Of a stretch of 64,000 nt of DNA, positions 8,897 through 18,974 are shown in pieces. A program made the position numbers and the translations under genes. The stretch comes from CAWBRY01 sp963791295. Lineage in GTDB: Bacteria > Bacteroidota > Bacteroidia > Chitinophagales > Chitinophagaceae. The notes under the pieces are model-generated. The model made no database searches. It was not told where the DNA came from and was given only the letters and a program-made list of their open reading frames with translations. The stretch lies in assembly GCA_963791295.1 (NCBI GenBank), contig CAWBRY010000001.1, forward strand, positions 1,488,001-1,552,000, read 5' to 3'. Within the stretch, counting starts at the first letter, position 1, and each line of letters starts with the position of its first letter.

Positions 8897-10734
8897 TTAT
8901 TCTACAGTCACAGACTTCGCCAAATTCCTTGGTTTATCTACATCGCAACCTTTGGCAACACCAATATAATATGCCAACAATTGCAAAGGAATGACGCTAA
9001 GCATCGGCGCCATGATCTCATCCGCTTCAGGAACGATCAATACATCATCTGGAAAGACTTTGGGCAAATTCATCCCCTTCAGTGATCACGGAGATCACAA
9101 TCCCTTTCCGGGCCTTGATTTCCTGCATATTGCTCATCAGCTTTTCATGATAACTGTCGCGGGTTGCGACAAACACAACCGGGAGATTTTCATCCACCAG
9201 CGCGATGGGACCATGTTTCATCTCGGCAGCCGGATAACCTTCCGCATGGATATAGGAAATCTCTTTCAACTTCAGTGCACCTTCCAGCGCAATCGGAAAA
9301 TTATAACCGCGACCCGAGATAAAGAAAATCTCTCGCATCTTTATATTTCAGGGCAACAGCTTTGATCGCCTCACTGTTTTTCAGGATCCAGGCTACCTTT
9401 TCAGGAATCTCATGCAATTCCTTCAACAAATTCATGTATCGTTCCTGGGAAATGACGCCTTTGAGGTATCCAATCTTTAATGCAATCATTGTCAGCACTG
9501 CCAATTGCGCAGTAAATGCTTTTGTAGATGCCACACCGATCTCCGGCCCCGCATGCGTATATGCCCCACTATGAGAAGCACGGGCAATTGATGATCCGAC
9601 AACATTGACTACCCCGACGATGATGGCGCCTTTTTCTTTGGCTGTTTCAATAGCAACCAACGTATCGGCCGTCTCACCACTTTGCGAAATCGCAATGATC
9701 ACATCGCCCCGGTTGATCACCGGGTTACGATATCGGAATTCGGAAGCATATTCTACTTCGACATTGATCCGGCAAAGTTCTTCAATAATATATTCGGCGA
9801 GCAGGCCAGCATGCCAACTGGTACCGCAGGCGATCATCACGATGCGGTTGGCATTGATGATCTGCTCGGCATATTGCTGAATGCCGCTCATGGTAATGGT
9901 TCCTTCTACCGGATCCAATCTTCCACGAAGACAATCATTGATCGTTTGAGGTTGCTCAAAGATTTCTTTGAGCATGAAGTGATCATATCCCCCTTTTTCA
10001 ATCGCCGCGAATTCGATATCGAGTTTTTGAACATAAGGAGTGATCTTTTCATTGCCGAGATTTTTCAAGATCAGTTCATCGGGCCTTACAATCGCCAGCT
10101 CATAATCATTTACATACACCACTTCTTTGGTGTATTCCAGCATCGGAGAAGCGTCGGAACCAAGAAAATGTTCTCCTTTACCAACGCCAATGACCAGCGG
10201 ACTTCCTTTTCTTGCGGCAATAATCGTATCCGGATCATCCTGATCAAGTAATAGGATAACATAAGCTCCGGTGACTCTCTTCAGCGCTACTCGCACTGCT
10301 TCTTCCAACCCGCATTGATTATTTTTTTTGATCTCTTCGATAAAATTCAGCAATACCTCCGTATCGGTATCACTCTTGAATTGATAGCCTTTGTTTAAGA
10401 GTTCTGTCTTTAGTTGGATATAATTTTCGATGATGCCATTGTGGATCATGGCCAATTTACCGCTGGCAGATTGATGAGGATGGGCATTGCGGTCACTGGG
10501 TTCGCCATGAGTAGCCCACCGCGTATGACCGATTCCGGCATGTGCTTTGAGGTTTATTCCGACAAGTGCCTCTTCGAGCTCGGCAACCTTGCCTTTTTTC
10601 TTATAAACTTTCAATGCCCCGTTTTGCAGTGCGACGCCGGTGCTGTCGTATCCCCGGTATTCAAGCCGCTTAAGTCCTTTGATAATAATAGGGTAGGCTT
10701 CCCGGGGGCCGGTATAACCAACAATTCCGCACAT
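8897..10734 (-). CDS. glmS: Glutamine--fructose-6-phosphate aminotransferase, with two frameshifts
   Basis: GlmS makes glucosamine-6-phosphate from fructose-6-phosphate and glutamine, the first step to UDP-GlcNAc for peptidoglycan. The protein begins MCGIVGYTG, giving the catalytic Cys2 of the class II glutaminase domain, followed by GIGHTRWATHG and HNGIIENY. Two SIS domains follow, with ACGTSWHA, SQSGETADT and GPEIGVASTKAF. Two indels break the frame. One near 9325, an extra G in a GGG run, separates FLYLGS from GRGYNFPIALEGALKLKE. The other near 9075 separates ITEGDE from NLPKVFPDDVLIVPEADE. The true C terminus is DVDKPRNLAKSVTVE with TAA at 8897-8899. The enzyme is usually essential, so sequencing error is more likely than gene loss. 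Confidence 0.9.
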
Positions 10735-10757
10735 TGGATTTGAATGTTATTGATGCG

Positions 10758-10765
10758 CAAAGGTA
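10758..10765 (-). promoter_or_regulatory. Candidate -7 element (TACCTTTG) of glmS
   Basis: TAnnTTTG match on the minus strand, 23 bases before the glmS ATG. No convincing -33 element. It would drive glmS and the downstream DUF4954 gene. Confidence 0.45.
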
Positions 10766-10843
10766 TTGAATTCAAGACAGGTAAACGATTGAAACCCAGC
10801 AAAAATTGTAAGGCAGAGCAACCTATTTGAATGTCCTGGCAGG

Positions 10844-12238
10844 TCAAAGCAGGCTGCCACTCAACATTAGAAAGGCAACGGAAAAATAGATGATCAACCC
10901 TGTTACATCCACAAGGGTAGCCACAAAAGGGGCTGAACTTACGGCAGGATCTGCCCCAAGCCTTTTCAGGATCAGTGGTAACATGCTGCCGGCAATTGTT
11001 CCCCAAAGGACGACCCCTAATAAGGGTGACTGAAACAGTGATTCCGATCGCCATCCAGTGAGATCCCATATAATTGCGGCGAAAGCGAGTGCCAGGCGAG
11101 GATACGAAGAAATCCAATGAGTCCCAGGACGGTTCCCAGTAATACACCGGAGATGATTTCTCTCCTCATAACTCTCCACCAATCCTCAAGGAGATGTCTC
11201 CAACGGCCATAGCCTGAATAATTAAGTGTGGATGCCTGCGATCCGCTATTTCCGCCACTTGAAATGATCAATGGGACAAACAAGGCGAGGACGACCGCCC
11301 TGGCGATCTCGTCCTGGAAATAAGCCATTGCCGAAGCGGTCAGCATTTCGCCGAGGAATAAAACAACCAGCCATCCGATCCTTTTCTTGAATAGTCGTAA
11401 GACCGGCATTTCAAGATAGGGTTGGTCTAGCGCTGCAGCTACCTCCCATTTTTTGCATGTCTTCACTATATTCTTCGCTGGCGACCCATAGAATATCGTC
11501 AATCGTCACAATGCCCAAAAGCTTGTTGCTGTTGCTGACAACGGGGAGGGCTACCCGATTATTCATTTTGAATACTTCGCCTGCAGTTTCCTGGTCATCG
11601 TATGCATGCAGTGCGACCACGCGTCCATCCATCAGGTCCGAGACTTTTTTATCCGGTGAGTTCAAAATAAAATCCCGGATACGGATATCATCCAGCAATT
11701 CTCCTTTCTCATTGATCACATAGATGACGTTGATGGTCTCACTGTCCTTTCCATATTTTCGAATGGTGCCATAGACCTCTTCAATCGAATTATGTGGATA
11801 GACATACACATAGTCCGGCGTCATCAGCCGGCCGATGCTGTTTTCTGGATAACCTAGCAGCGAAAGGGTGATTTTTCTTTCCTCCGGGTCAAGTAGTTTG
11901 ATCAATTCCCTAACGACATTGCTGGGCAGCTCTTCCATAAAAGCCGTACGGTCATCGGCCGCTAATTCATTCAATAAAGAAGCAGTCGTGTTGGCAGGCA
12001 GGTCCTGAATGATCCTTTTTTGCGATGACAGGTCGAGGATCTTGAACACACTGGCGGCACGGTGGACGGACATATTAGCGATGATTTCGGCCTCGCGGTC
12101 CGGATATTTTTCGATTAGGTTCGCGACATCAGTGATGTTCTGATCGTCCAGAAATTCCTTTAACTGATGCGTATCCTCCTGGTTGATGGTTGTCTGAAAA
12201 ACTTGCTCAACTCTTTGCTTTCCTGCGTCAATTGACAT
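10844..12238 (-). pseudogene. mgtE: Magnesium transporter MgtE, interrupted by about five indels
   Basis: MgtE is a Mg2+ channel of the inner membrane gated by cytosolic Mg2+. The N-terminal helical domain (LIEKYPDREAEIIANM, FMEELPSNVVRELIKLL) and a CBS pair (SIGRLMTPDYVYVYP, LPVVSNSNKLLGIVTIDDIL) read openly from 12238 to about 11440. The membrane domain continues in other frames: KRIGWLVVLFLGEM, LFVPLIISSGGNSGSQAS (the family's signature), DWWRVMRREI, MGSHWMAIGITVSV and finally APFVATLVDVTGLIIYFSVAF ending at 10844. Shifts fall near 11440, 11222, 11188, 11075 and 11018. The start at 12238 is chosen because it follows a -7 element by four bases and matches the family N terminus; a longer upstream frame exists but is not MgtE-like. 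Restored length is about 460 residues, normal for the family. Confidence 0.85.
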
Positions 12239-12242
12239 GAAG

Positions 12243-12250
12243 CAAAAATA
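12243..12250 (-). promoter_or_regulatory. Candidate -7 element (TATTTTTG) four bases before the mgtE ATG
   Basis: Minus-strand TATTTTTG followed by CTTC and ATG. If it is the -7 element the transcript would start at or next to the start codon. The same TAnnTTTG-CTTC-ATG layout occurs at the pseudouridine synthase gene. Confidence 0.5.
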
Positions 12251-12323
12251 CATATTCAGAAACAGATGATCGTCGCAGTATCGATAGCTGAATTCAATCT
12301 TATCTTCGACTATCTTAGTAGTT

Positions 12324-12710
12324 ATGATACTTCCATGCCTGTACGTATCGAAGACGGAGAAAATGGGATGGGGTGTTTTTACTTCAGCAGATCTTGATGA
12401 AGGCACCCTGATCGAAACATCTCCAGTCATTGTAATGGAAAAGGAAGAAAGGAAATGGCTGGATCAGACACGACTGCACGACTACATATTTGAATGGGGA
12501 GAACAAAAAAAACAATGCTGCGTGGCGTTTGGATACGTTTCCATATACAACCATTCTTACCGGAGCAACGCAGAATATGAAATGGATTTTGTCCGGGGAG
12601 AGATTAGTGTAAAGACTGTGCACTTTATTAAGGCAGGAGAGGAGATATTTATTAATTATAACGGCGATTGGAATGATAGCAAACGCGTTTGGTTCGAGGA
12701 CCAGGGATAG
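12324..12710 (+). CDS. SET-domain protein-lysine methyltransferase-like protein
   Basis: A 128-residue protein consisting almost only of a SET domain. The N-terminal strand is TEKMGWGVFTSADLDEGTLIE. The conserved core motifs are present: NHSYRSNAEY (the NHS motif, residues about 76-85) and GEEIFINYN (GE..F.NY, about 106-114). SET enzymes transfer methyl groups from S-adenosylmethionine to lysine; bacterial substrates of this short class are unknown. It is divergent from mgtE and its stop lies two bases from the convergent acyltransferase gene. The pre-SET and post-SET cysteine regions of eukaryotic enzymes are absent. Confidence 0.85.
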   Translation: MILPCLYVSKTEKMGWGVFTSADLDEGTLIETSPVIVMEKEERKWLDQTRLHDYIFEWGEQKKQCCVAFGYVSIYNHSYRSNAEYEMDFVRGEISVKTVHFIKAGEEIFINYNGDWNDSKRVWFEDQG

Positions 12711-12712
12711 GT

Positions 12713-13927
12713 TTAAACATAGTTCAGCCACCAATCCCGATTAGTGCTCTTGTACCGGTCATATTTCCTGCACAGCGGATACAGGATAAGGACGACGAAT
12801 ATCCAGACAGCATAAACACCAGCCAAGGTGAATCCCGATCCAGGCGGCCGGAACAGGAAAGGGTTATTAGGACTCACTATCTGATCCCCGGAAAATCCCT
12901 CGGCGTAGAAAACAATTACTACAAGAGTATGCAAAACGTAAAAATGCAGAATGTAGTAAAACATCGGAACACGGCCATATATCCTGAAGAAATCGGTGAC
13001 CCGGTTCCTAACACCATCCAATATAGACAGCATGATCATCCCTACTCCAATAGTCAGAGATAGGAAATCCAGTGATGGTGGATATTTATTTACATTAAGA
13101 AACGATAGAAAAGTATAAATGCTTCCTCTTTCCTGGACAAACCATGGAAACGGATCTCCATAGTGATTGGCCAGTCTCAAAGCGATGAATAGTACCAACA
13201 AGCCGGCACCCATCTGCAACAACATTTTTCTCCTTTTTGCCTGGTCACTAAAGGTGGTAAATATTTTTCCAAACCCATATCCCAGGATCATCACGCCCGT
13301 CCATGGTAAGAATGCATACACTATGAGGAGGACGTGCCCCTTAGCAATGGGATAGATAGGGAATTTTGCAAAATATAATATGTCCGCCAGGAACCCTTCT
13401 TTCACGTTCTTATTGATCGATGGATAATCCAAGAGGTTATGTCCAAAGACGATGATCAGGCCTATGAGAACCATTACGCGAAAAGGCAAATAAATTAAAA
13501 GTCCCATAATCAGCATACTCACGCCCAGAGCCCAGATGACCTGGAAAATGATCACATTAAATTGGGGATTAAATGTCCAGGCGAATGTGATGATGATGGC
13601 ATCTACAAAAATTAACCAGAATCCTCTCTTTATTAAAAACAGGCTAAGTTCAGATCTGGTTTTTTTCTGACTCATCATCCAAATGGCCGTGCCCGCAAGA
13701 AAAACAAATATGGGAGCACAAAAGTGCGTGATCCACCGGGTGAAGAAAAGGATAGGTGTAGTGGTCGCCATATTCGTTGGATTGGTCGCAATGCCGGACC
13801 CGTCAGTAATCACGATTCGCTGAAAGAAATCTCGTGAGTGGTCCAGCGCCATGATCACCATAACGATGCCCCGCAAAATATCGATGGAATCAATTCGGGT
13901 GCGTCCGGTAGCTTTGATGTCAGTCAT
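12713..13927 (-). CDS. Heparan-alpha-glucosaminide N-acetyltransferase-like membrane protein (DUF1624)
   Basis: A 404-residue integral membrane protein with about ten hydrophobic helices. The N-terminal signature RIDSIDILRGIVMVIMALDH followed by RDFF is typical of the HGSNAT_cat/DUF1624 family and includes the His (in ALDH) expected to take part in acetyl transfer across the membrane. Related motifs further on are THFCAPIFVFLAGTAIWM and FYYILHFYVLHTL. Human HGSNAT acetylates glucosamine termini of heparan sulfate; bacterial members probably acylate cell-surface sugars, but the substrate cannot be told from sequence. ATG start directly precedes the conserved N terminus. Confidence 0.85.
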   Translation of the reverse strand: MTDIKATGRTRIDSIDILRGIVMVIMALDHSRDFFQRIVITDGSGIATNPTNMATTTPILFFTRWITHFCAPIFVFLAGTAIWMMSQKKTRSELSLFLIKRGFWLIFVDAIIITFAWTFNPQFNVIIFQVIWALGVSMLIMGLLIYLPFRVMVLIGLIIVFGHNLLDYPSINKNVKEGFLADILYFAKFPIYPIAKGHVLLIVYAFLPWTGVMILGYGFGKIFTTFSDQAKRRKMLLQMGAGLLVLFIALRLANHYGDPFPWFVQERGSIYTFLSFLNVNKYPPSLDFLSLTIGVGMIMLSILDGVRNRVTDFFRIYGRVPMFYYILHFYVLHTLVVIVFYAEGFSGDQIVSPNNPFLFRPPGSGFTLAGVYAVWIFVVLILYPLCRKYDRYKSTNRDWWLNYV

Positions 13928-14011
13928 GCTGGCGCTTTGAGGGTTTTAAATTACTATGAAAATATTTATCTAAAATAGTTTTATCTTACATTTACTACAA
14001 AACTTGCAACC

Positions 14012-14500
14012 ATGAAATTGCTTAGGCTAACTGTTTTTTCTTTTTTGTTTGTCTCAGTGATCTTCAGCATGACATCCTGCGAAAAAGATGCTGAAAAGAA
14101 AAAGACAAATGAGTTTTCAAGAACAGCTATCGCATTAACAGGCGCCCAGGAAACACCTCCAAATGCTTCTACGGCAAGCGGATCAATGGATGTGTTGTAT
14201 ACAAAAGGCTCAAAAGTCCTTTCTTATAAAGTAAAGTGGGAAAATCTGAGCGATACCATTGTCGGCATTCATATTCATGGACAGGCTCCGACCGGTTTTG
14301 CCGCCACCATCGTGCAGAACATACTCACAACAAAAAATGAAGCCGGCTTTCCGTTCAGAGGGGGCTCTTATACAGGCACCTTGTTGATTGACGGAGCGAA
14401 AATAAAAGAACAGGATTTGCTAAATGGGTTTTATTACCTGAATATCCACAGTAAGACTTATCCCGCCGGAGAGATTCGCGGACAAATAAAGTTTCAATGA
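14012..14500 (+). CDS. CHRD-domain lipoprotein
   Basis: A 162-residue lipoprotein: signal peptide with lipobox ending at Cys23 (FSMTSC). Residues about 40-160 form a CHRD domain, with the family landmarks LTGAQETPP near its start, GIHIHGQAP in the middle and YLNIHSKTYPAGEIRGQI at the end. CHRD domains, first seen in chordin, are found in many secreted bacterial proteins; their bacterial role is unclear. It stands alone, upstream of the convergent mutS. Confidence 0.85.
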   Translation: MKLLRLTVFSFLFVSVIFSMTSCEKDAEKKKTNEFSRTAIALTGAQETPPNASTASGSMDVLYTKGSKVLSYKVKWENLSDTIVGIHIHGQAPTGFAATIVQNILTTKNEAGFPFRGGSYTGTLLIDGAKIKEQDLLNGFYYLNIHSKTYPAGEIRGQIKFQ

Positions 14501-14550
14501 GTTTTACGTGATAAGTTGTATGGTTTAAGTTTTGGGTATTAAGTTGTTTT

Positions 14551-14604
14551 TACTCACCACTCACCCCACTCACCACTCACCACTCACCACTCACCACTTC
14601 ACCT
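14551..14604. repeat. Tandem ACTCACC heptamer array abutting the mutS stop codon
   Basis: At least six ACTCACC-type units, with one CCCC variation. The array runs into the mutS stop codon at 14599-14601. Same heptamer family as at 4536-4563 and 41172-41202. It fills most of the space between the CHRD gene and mutS. Confidence 0.8.
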
Positions 14605-17211
14605 CAATCTTCCCTTGATCTCCTGAAGTTTTAACAACGCTTCCACGGGCGTCAATCGATTTATATCTGCATCTTCCAATAGCTTACGTATTTCCTCGAA
14701 CGTTTCGGTGTGTGCATCGAAGATGGAAAGTTGTAATGTTGGGCTACTGATCTTCCTCACCACTTCACCCGTATCCTCATCAACGTGCTTGGTTTCCAAA
14801 TGTTTTAAGATCTCATTCGCTCTGCCGATCAGGGAGGGAGGCATGCCGGCCATTTTGGCTACATGAATTCCAAAACTATGTGTGCTTCCTCCCGGCGCTA
14901 ATTTGCGAAGGAAAATGATCTTATTACCAACTTCCTTATTGGTGATGTGATAGTTTTTTACTCTTTCCAGCTTGTCCTCCAATTCATTCAGTTCGTGATA
15001 GTGAGTCGCGAACAATGTCTTTGGCTGATGAGAGGAATGGTGTAAGTGTTCCGCAATACTCCATGCAATCGAAATGCCGTCGTACGTAGAAGTGCCTCGT
15101 CCGATCTCATCCAGCAATATCAGGCTGCGCGGAGTAATGTTATTGATAATAGATGCCGTCTCATTCATCTCCACCATGAATGTGGACTCACCTCCGCTAA
15201 GATTATCCGATGCCCCAACGCGGGTAAAGATCTTGTCCGTGAGTGAGATCCGGGAATCGCGGGCAGGGATAAATGAACCGATATGGGCCATCAGCGTGAT
15301 CAGCGCTGTCTGCCTTAGCAGGGCGCTCTTTCCACTCATATTGGGCCCGGTCAGAATGATGATCTGCTGATCAAGTTTGTTTAGCTCAATATCGTTGTGG
15401 ATATAAGCTTCACCGATCGGAAGATTTCTTTCAATTACCGGGTGACGGCCTTCGCGAATGACCATTTCGTCTCCCAGGTGTAATGTGGGCTTTTTATAAT
15501 GATGGTGAATGGCATTATTCGCAAAGCAACTCATCACATCCAGGATCGCCAGGATATTCCCATTGGTTTGGACAGGAGCGAGATAATCCGCGAGTTCATT
15601 TAACAGGGATTCATACAACTCCAATTCCAGTTGCAATATTTTTTCTTCAGCACCGGTAATTTTCTCTTCATAATCTTTTAACTCGGGAGTGATGTATCTC
15701 TCTGCGTTGGTCAGCGTCTGTTTTCTCATCCACTCCGCGGGAACTTTGTTTTTATGCAAATTGGTCACCTCCAAATAGTAGCCAAATACATTATTGAATC
15801 CAATCTTCAGGGATGAGATTCCGGTGGCTTCAGTTTCTTTTTGTTGTAGTTGCGCGAGATAGGCCTTGCCGTTATGAGCGATCAGCCGAAGCTCATCCAA
15901 AGACGTATTGATGCCGCTGTTCATCATGCCGCCTTTGATAGCCAGGGCCGGTGGATTGTCGATGATTTCTCTAAAAATCTTTTCTGCGATATAAGGACAT
16001 GGATTCAACGCATCTCCCAATCTTTTGAGCCATTCATTATTTGAGGACAAACAAAATTGCTTTATGATTTCCACCTGTTTTAATCCTCTGGCTAATTGGA
16101 GAACCTCTCTTGGATTGATTTTCTTGACAGGTATCTTTGAAACTAAACGTTCAATGTCTCCGCAATGCCTGATGGATTGGGAGATCTTATTCCTAAGGTC
16201 TGTTTCTTTAATGAAATATTCAACCAGTTCCAGCCGTTCATTGATCTTAAGGATATCCTTAAGTGGAAAGATGATCCAGCGTTTTAGCAACCTGGCACCC
16301 ATGGGAGAAACCGTGTTGTCAAGAACACTTAGTAAGGTATGGTTGCCTTCCGAATTTCCCGAAATCAATTCCAGGTTTCTGATAGTGAAGCGATCCATCC
16401 ATAAAAAATCATCCTTGTCAATGCGTTGCAGGGTCGTGACGTGCTGCAAGTTTGGATGTTCGGTTTCTTTTAAATAATGAAGAATGGATCCGGCAGCGAT
16501 CAAACCGTTCCTGAAGTTGTCTACTCCGAAACCCTTTAACGAATGTGTTTGAAAATGTTTGAGAAGAATATCTTCTGCGTAAGCTGAATCGAATATCCAC
16601 TCGTCCAGAGCATAAGTGTACACTTTACTACCAAAATATTCTTTGAATTTTTTTTGCTGATGACGTTGATAGATCACTTCTGCCGGCTTAAATCCCTGCA
16701 GGAGTTTATCGGCATATTCACGGTCCCCTTCTGCAATCAGAAATTCGCCAGTTGAGATATCCAGGAAAGCAAGTCCATACTGATCATTTTCGGCGAAATG
16801 AATGCCGGCGAGGAAATTATTGCTATGATGTTCGAGTAATTTTTCGTTGACTGTCGTGCCAGGAGTCACCATTTCGGTGACACCTCTTTTCACAATGCCC
16901 TTCGCCTGCTTCGGATCTTCCAGTTGATCACAAATGGCCACGCGATAACCGGCTTTCACTAATTTATGTAAATACGAATCCAGTGCGTGGTAGGGAAATC
17001 CTGCGAGGTCAAGAGAAGTTGCAATCCCGTTGTTTCTTTTTGTCAATATGATACCCAGAACCTGGGAAGCAACGACGGCATCGGGACCAAATGTTTCGTA
17101 GAAATCACCCACGCGAAACAGGAGCAGGGCGTCCGGATATTTTTGTTTGATAGCCCGATGCTGGACCATGAGAGGAGTATCCTCCATCCCTGTTTTGGCC
17201 ATCTTTTTCAT
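14599..17211 (-). CDS. mutS: DNA mismatch repair protein MutS
   Basis: MutS recognises base mismatches and small loops and recruits MutL. The N-terminal mismatch-binding domain shows TPLMVQHRAIKQKYPDALL and VGDFYETFG, containing the Phe-x-Glu wedge. The connector, core and clamp domains follow, with the clamp near KIGFNNVFGYYLEVT. The ATPase domain has Walker A GPNMSGKSALLRQ (about 620), Walker B LILLDEIGRGTSTYDG (about 698) and the signature SGGESTFMVEM between them. The C terminus ends in a helical dimerisation tail. At 870 residues it is full length. The ATG at 17211 is chosen over later Met residues because it lies in frame 17 bases after a -7 promoter match. Confidence 0.97.
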   Translation of the reverse strand: MKKMAKTGMEDTPLMVQHRAIKQKYPDALLLFRVGDFYETFGPDAVVASQVLGIILTKRNNGIATSLDLAGFPYHALDSYLHKLVKAGYRVAICDQLEDPKQAKGIVKRGVTEMVTPGTTVNEKLLEHHSNNFLAGIHFAENDQYGLAFLDISTGEFLIAEGDREYADKLLQGFKPAEVIYQRHQQKKFKEYFGSKVYTYALDEWIFDSAYAEDILLKHFQTHSLKGFGVDNFRNGLIAAGSILHYLKETEHPNLQHVTTLQRIDKDDFLWMDRFTIRNLELISGNSEGNHTLLSVLDNTVSPMGARLLKRWIIFPLKDILKINERLELVEYFIKETDLRNKISQSIRHCGDIERLVSKIPVKKINPREVLQLARGLKQVEIIKQFCLSSNNEWLKRLGDALNPCPYIAEKIFREIIDNPPALAIKGGMMNSGINTSLDELRLIAHNGKAYLAQLQQKETEATGISSLKIGFNNVFGYYLEVTNLHKNKVPAEWMRKQTLTNAERYITPELKDYEEKITGAEEKILQLELELYESLLNELADYLAPVQTNGNILAILDVMSCFANNAIHHHYKKPTLHLGDEMVIREGRHPVIERNLPIGEAYIHNDIELNKLDQQIIILTGPNMSGKSALLRQTALITLMAHIGSFIPARDSRISLTDKIFTRVGASDNLSGGESTFMVEMNETASIINNITPRSLILLDEIGRGTSTYDGISIAWSIAEHLHHSSHQPKTLFATHYHELNELEDKLERVKNYHITNKEVGNKIIFLRKLAPGGSTHSFGIHVAKMAGMPPSLIGRANEILKHLETKHVDEDTGEVVRKISSPTLQLSIFDAHTETFEEIRKLLEDADINRLTPVEALLKLQEIKGRLR

Positions 17212-17228
17212 TTCATCATCTCCATAAG

Positions 17229-17236
17229 CAAAAATA
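17229..17236 (-). promoter_or_regulatory. Candidate -7 element (TATTTTTG) of mutS
   Basis: Minus-strand TAnnTTTG match 17 bases upstream of the mutS ATG, giving a leader of only about ten bases. Confidence 0.45.
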
Positions 17237-17327
17237 GGGAACTGTTCCTGTCCATTGCCTGCCCGATCGTCAAAATACTATTCATGGTATGCAGCGAATG
17301 GCCTATTTTTATTGTTCAACCAAGATT

Positions 17328-18950
17328 ATGAAAAGGGTGCTACTGTTGGCTGCCAGCCTATCTGCCGTTGTTGGGTCTTACTCTCAAACGCTCACTTCAT
17401 CTGACCTTCCGATCATCGTTTTAAATACCTCGGGACAAACCATCATGGATGAACCCAAGATCATCATCGATATGGGTATTATTAATAATGGTGCGGGTGT
17501 GAGGAACAATATCACAGATGCATTTAATGATTATGAGGGGAAAATTGGAATTGAAATAAGGGGAAAATCGTCTCAAATGTTTCCTATGAAGTCCTATAGC
17601 ATTGAACTGACGGATGATGCGGGTGAGTCGCAGGATAAATCATTATTTGGTTTACCCAAGGAAAGCGATTGGGTTTTGTACGCACCCTATAACGAAAAGA
17701 CGCTGATGCATAATTTTCTCGCATATACCCTGTCCCGTGAAATGGGACATTGGGCGGCCAATTGCCGCTATGTTGAACTGGTGATTGACGGCGATTACAA
17801 AGGCATTTACGTTTTTATGGAAAAGATCAAACGCAACAGCGCCAGGGTAAGTGTTCCCAAAATGAGTGAGAACGACATAGCCGGAGATGCCTTGACGGGC
17901 GGATACCTGTTCAGTATCGACAAGGATGCAGACGCATGGTACTCTTCGTATGGGACGGAACATTCGATTGCCGGTCAAAGGATTCAGTTTAGTTATATCT
18001 ACCCGAAAGCTGATGATATCGTTCAGCAACAAAAAGATTATATAAAAAGCTATGTCGACAGCTTCGAAAATGTATTGCATGGCCCCGACTACCAGGATAA
18101 GGTTAATGGATGGAGGAGATATGCCGATGAAGCTTCATTTATCGACTACTTTATAGTGAATGAGGTCAGTCGTAATGTAGATGGCTATCGCCTCAGTACA
18201 TTTTTCTATAAGGATCGTCAAAGCAAAGGAGGAAAAATTGTGGCGGGGCCGGTATGGGACTATGATCTTTCTTTTCGCAATGCCGACTATTGTGAAGGTA
18301 GTTCCGTCACCGGTTGGTCCTATGCATTCAACAGCGTTTGTCCCCAGGACTTTTGGCAAGTACCGTTTTGGTGGGATAGATTTGCTGCTGATTCTGCTTT
18401 TCAAGCAAACCTAAGATGTCGCTGGAAAGAATTACGTGAGACGACATTAAGCGTTGGACATCTGAATTTCCTTATCGATTCGATTGTCGCATTGACAACA
18501 GAAGCCCGGACAAGGCATTTTCAAAGGTGGCCTGTGTTAGGTCAATATGTATGGCCCAATCCTCAACCCATCCCTTCCACCTATGACGAAGAAATTGCTG
18601 TTTTAAAGCAATGGGTGTCGAGCCGCCTGGATTGGATTGATGGAGCGATTCCAAATACCGGCGCTTGTTTCGATCCAATTAATAATGGAGGCGCTCAATT
18701 TATTGTCCAATTTGCACCCAACCCATTTCGGGGTGAACTTAATCTTACATTTCAATCTAATTCTAACCAAGTTGTCCGTATGGGAGCCTACGACGTACTC
18801 GGGCGGACAAAACTGCTGAATGCATTTCATGTGATGCCGGGAATGAGCTATTTTACCGTGAAGACGAACGCCTGGTCTTCCGGTGTCTACTTTTTCAAAG
18901 TGGAAGCACAGTCGGGTGAGAGGGCCAGCTTCAAACTGCTCCGGGAATAG
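17328..18950 (+). CDS. CotH-kinase-family secreted protein with T9SS sorting domain
   Basis: A 540-residue secreted protein. The ATG at 17328 is preferred to one 13 codons earlier because it begins a proper signal peptide (MKRVLLLAASLSAVVGSYSQ). The central region (about 40-400) is a CotH kinase-like domain: GIEIRGKSSQMFPMKSYSIE, YAPYNEKTLMHNFLAY, GDYKGIYVFMEKIKR and DYFIVNEVSRNVDGYRLS, then GPVWDYDLSFRNAD, which would carry a metal-binding Asp. The last 80 residues are a type A C-terminal sorting domain (APNPFRGELNL, YDVLGR, WSSGVYFFKV), directing export by the type IX system. Spore-coat CotH phosphorylates proteins; the substrate here is unknown. Confidence 0.88.
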   Translation: MKRVLLLAASLSAVVGSYSQTLTSSDLPIIVLNTSGQTIMDEPKIIIDMGIINNGAGVRNNITDAFNDYEGKIGIEIRGKSSQMFPMKSYSIELTDDAGESQDKSLFGLPKESDWVLYAPYNEKTLMHNFLAYTLSREMGHWAANCRYVELVIDGDYKGIYVFMEKIKRNSARVSVPKMSENDIAGDALTGGYLFSIDKDADAWYSSYGTEHSIAGQRIQFSYIYPKADDIVQQQKDYIKSYVDSFENVLHGPDYQDKVNGWRRYADEASFIDYFIVNEVSRNVDGYRLSTFFYKDRQSKGGKIVAGPVWDYDLSFRNADYCEGSSVTGWSYAFNSVCPQDFWQVPFWWDRFAADSAFQANLRCRWKELRETTLSVGHLNFLIDSIVALTTEARTRHFQRWPVLGQYVWPNPQPIPSTYDEEIAVLKQWVSSRLDWIDGAIPNTGACFDPINNGGAQFIVQFAPNPFRGELNLTFQSNSNQVVRMGAYDVLGRTKLLNAFHVMPGMSYFTVKTNAWSSGVYFFKVEAQSGERASFKLLRE

Positions 18951-18962
18951 TCTTCCTCATAG

Positions 18963-18970
18963 TACCTTTG
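18963..18970 (+). promoter_or_regulatory. Candidate -7 element (TACCTTTG) four bases before the trmH-like ATG
   Basis: TAnnTTTG match followed by CATC and ATG (18975). Transcription would begin at or next to the start codon. Confidence 0.5.
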
Positions 18971-18974
18971 CATC

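Noticed and set aside
9682..10251. 189-codon frame opposite glmS
   Set aside because: Fully antisense to well-conserved glmS sequence; its length follows from codon structure of the true gene.
10741..10843. Magnesium-type riboswitch or other leader near mgtE and glmS
   Set aside because: This region is downstream of mgtE. Upstream of mgtE the -7 element is only four bases from the ATG, leaving no room for a riboswitch; no glmS ribozyme-like core was recognised before glmS.
14551..14604. CRISPR-like array
   Set aside because: Units are seven-base simple tandem repeats without unique spacers; no cas genes in the window.
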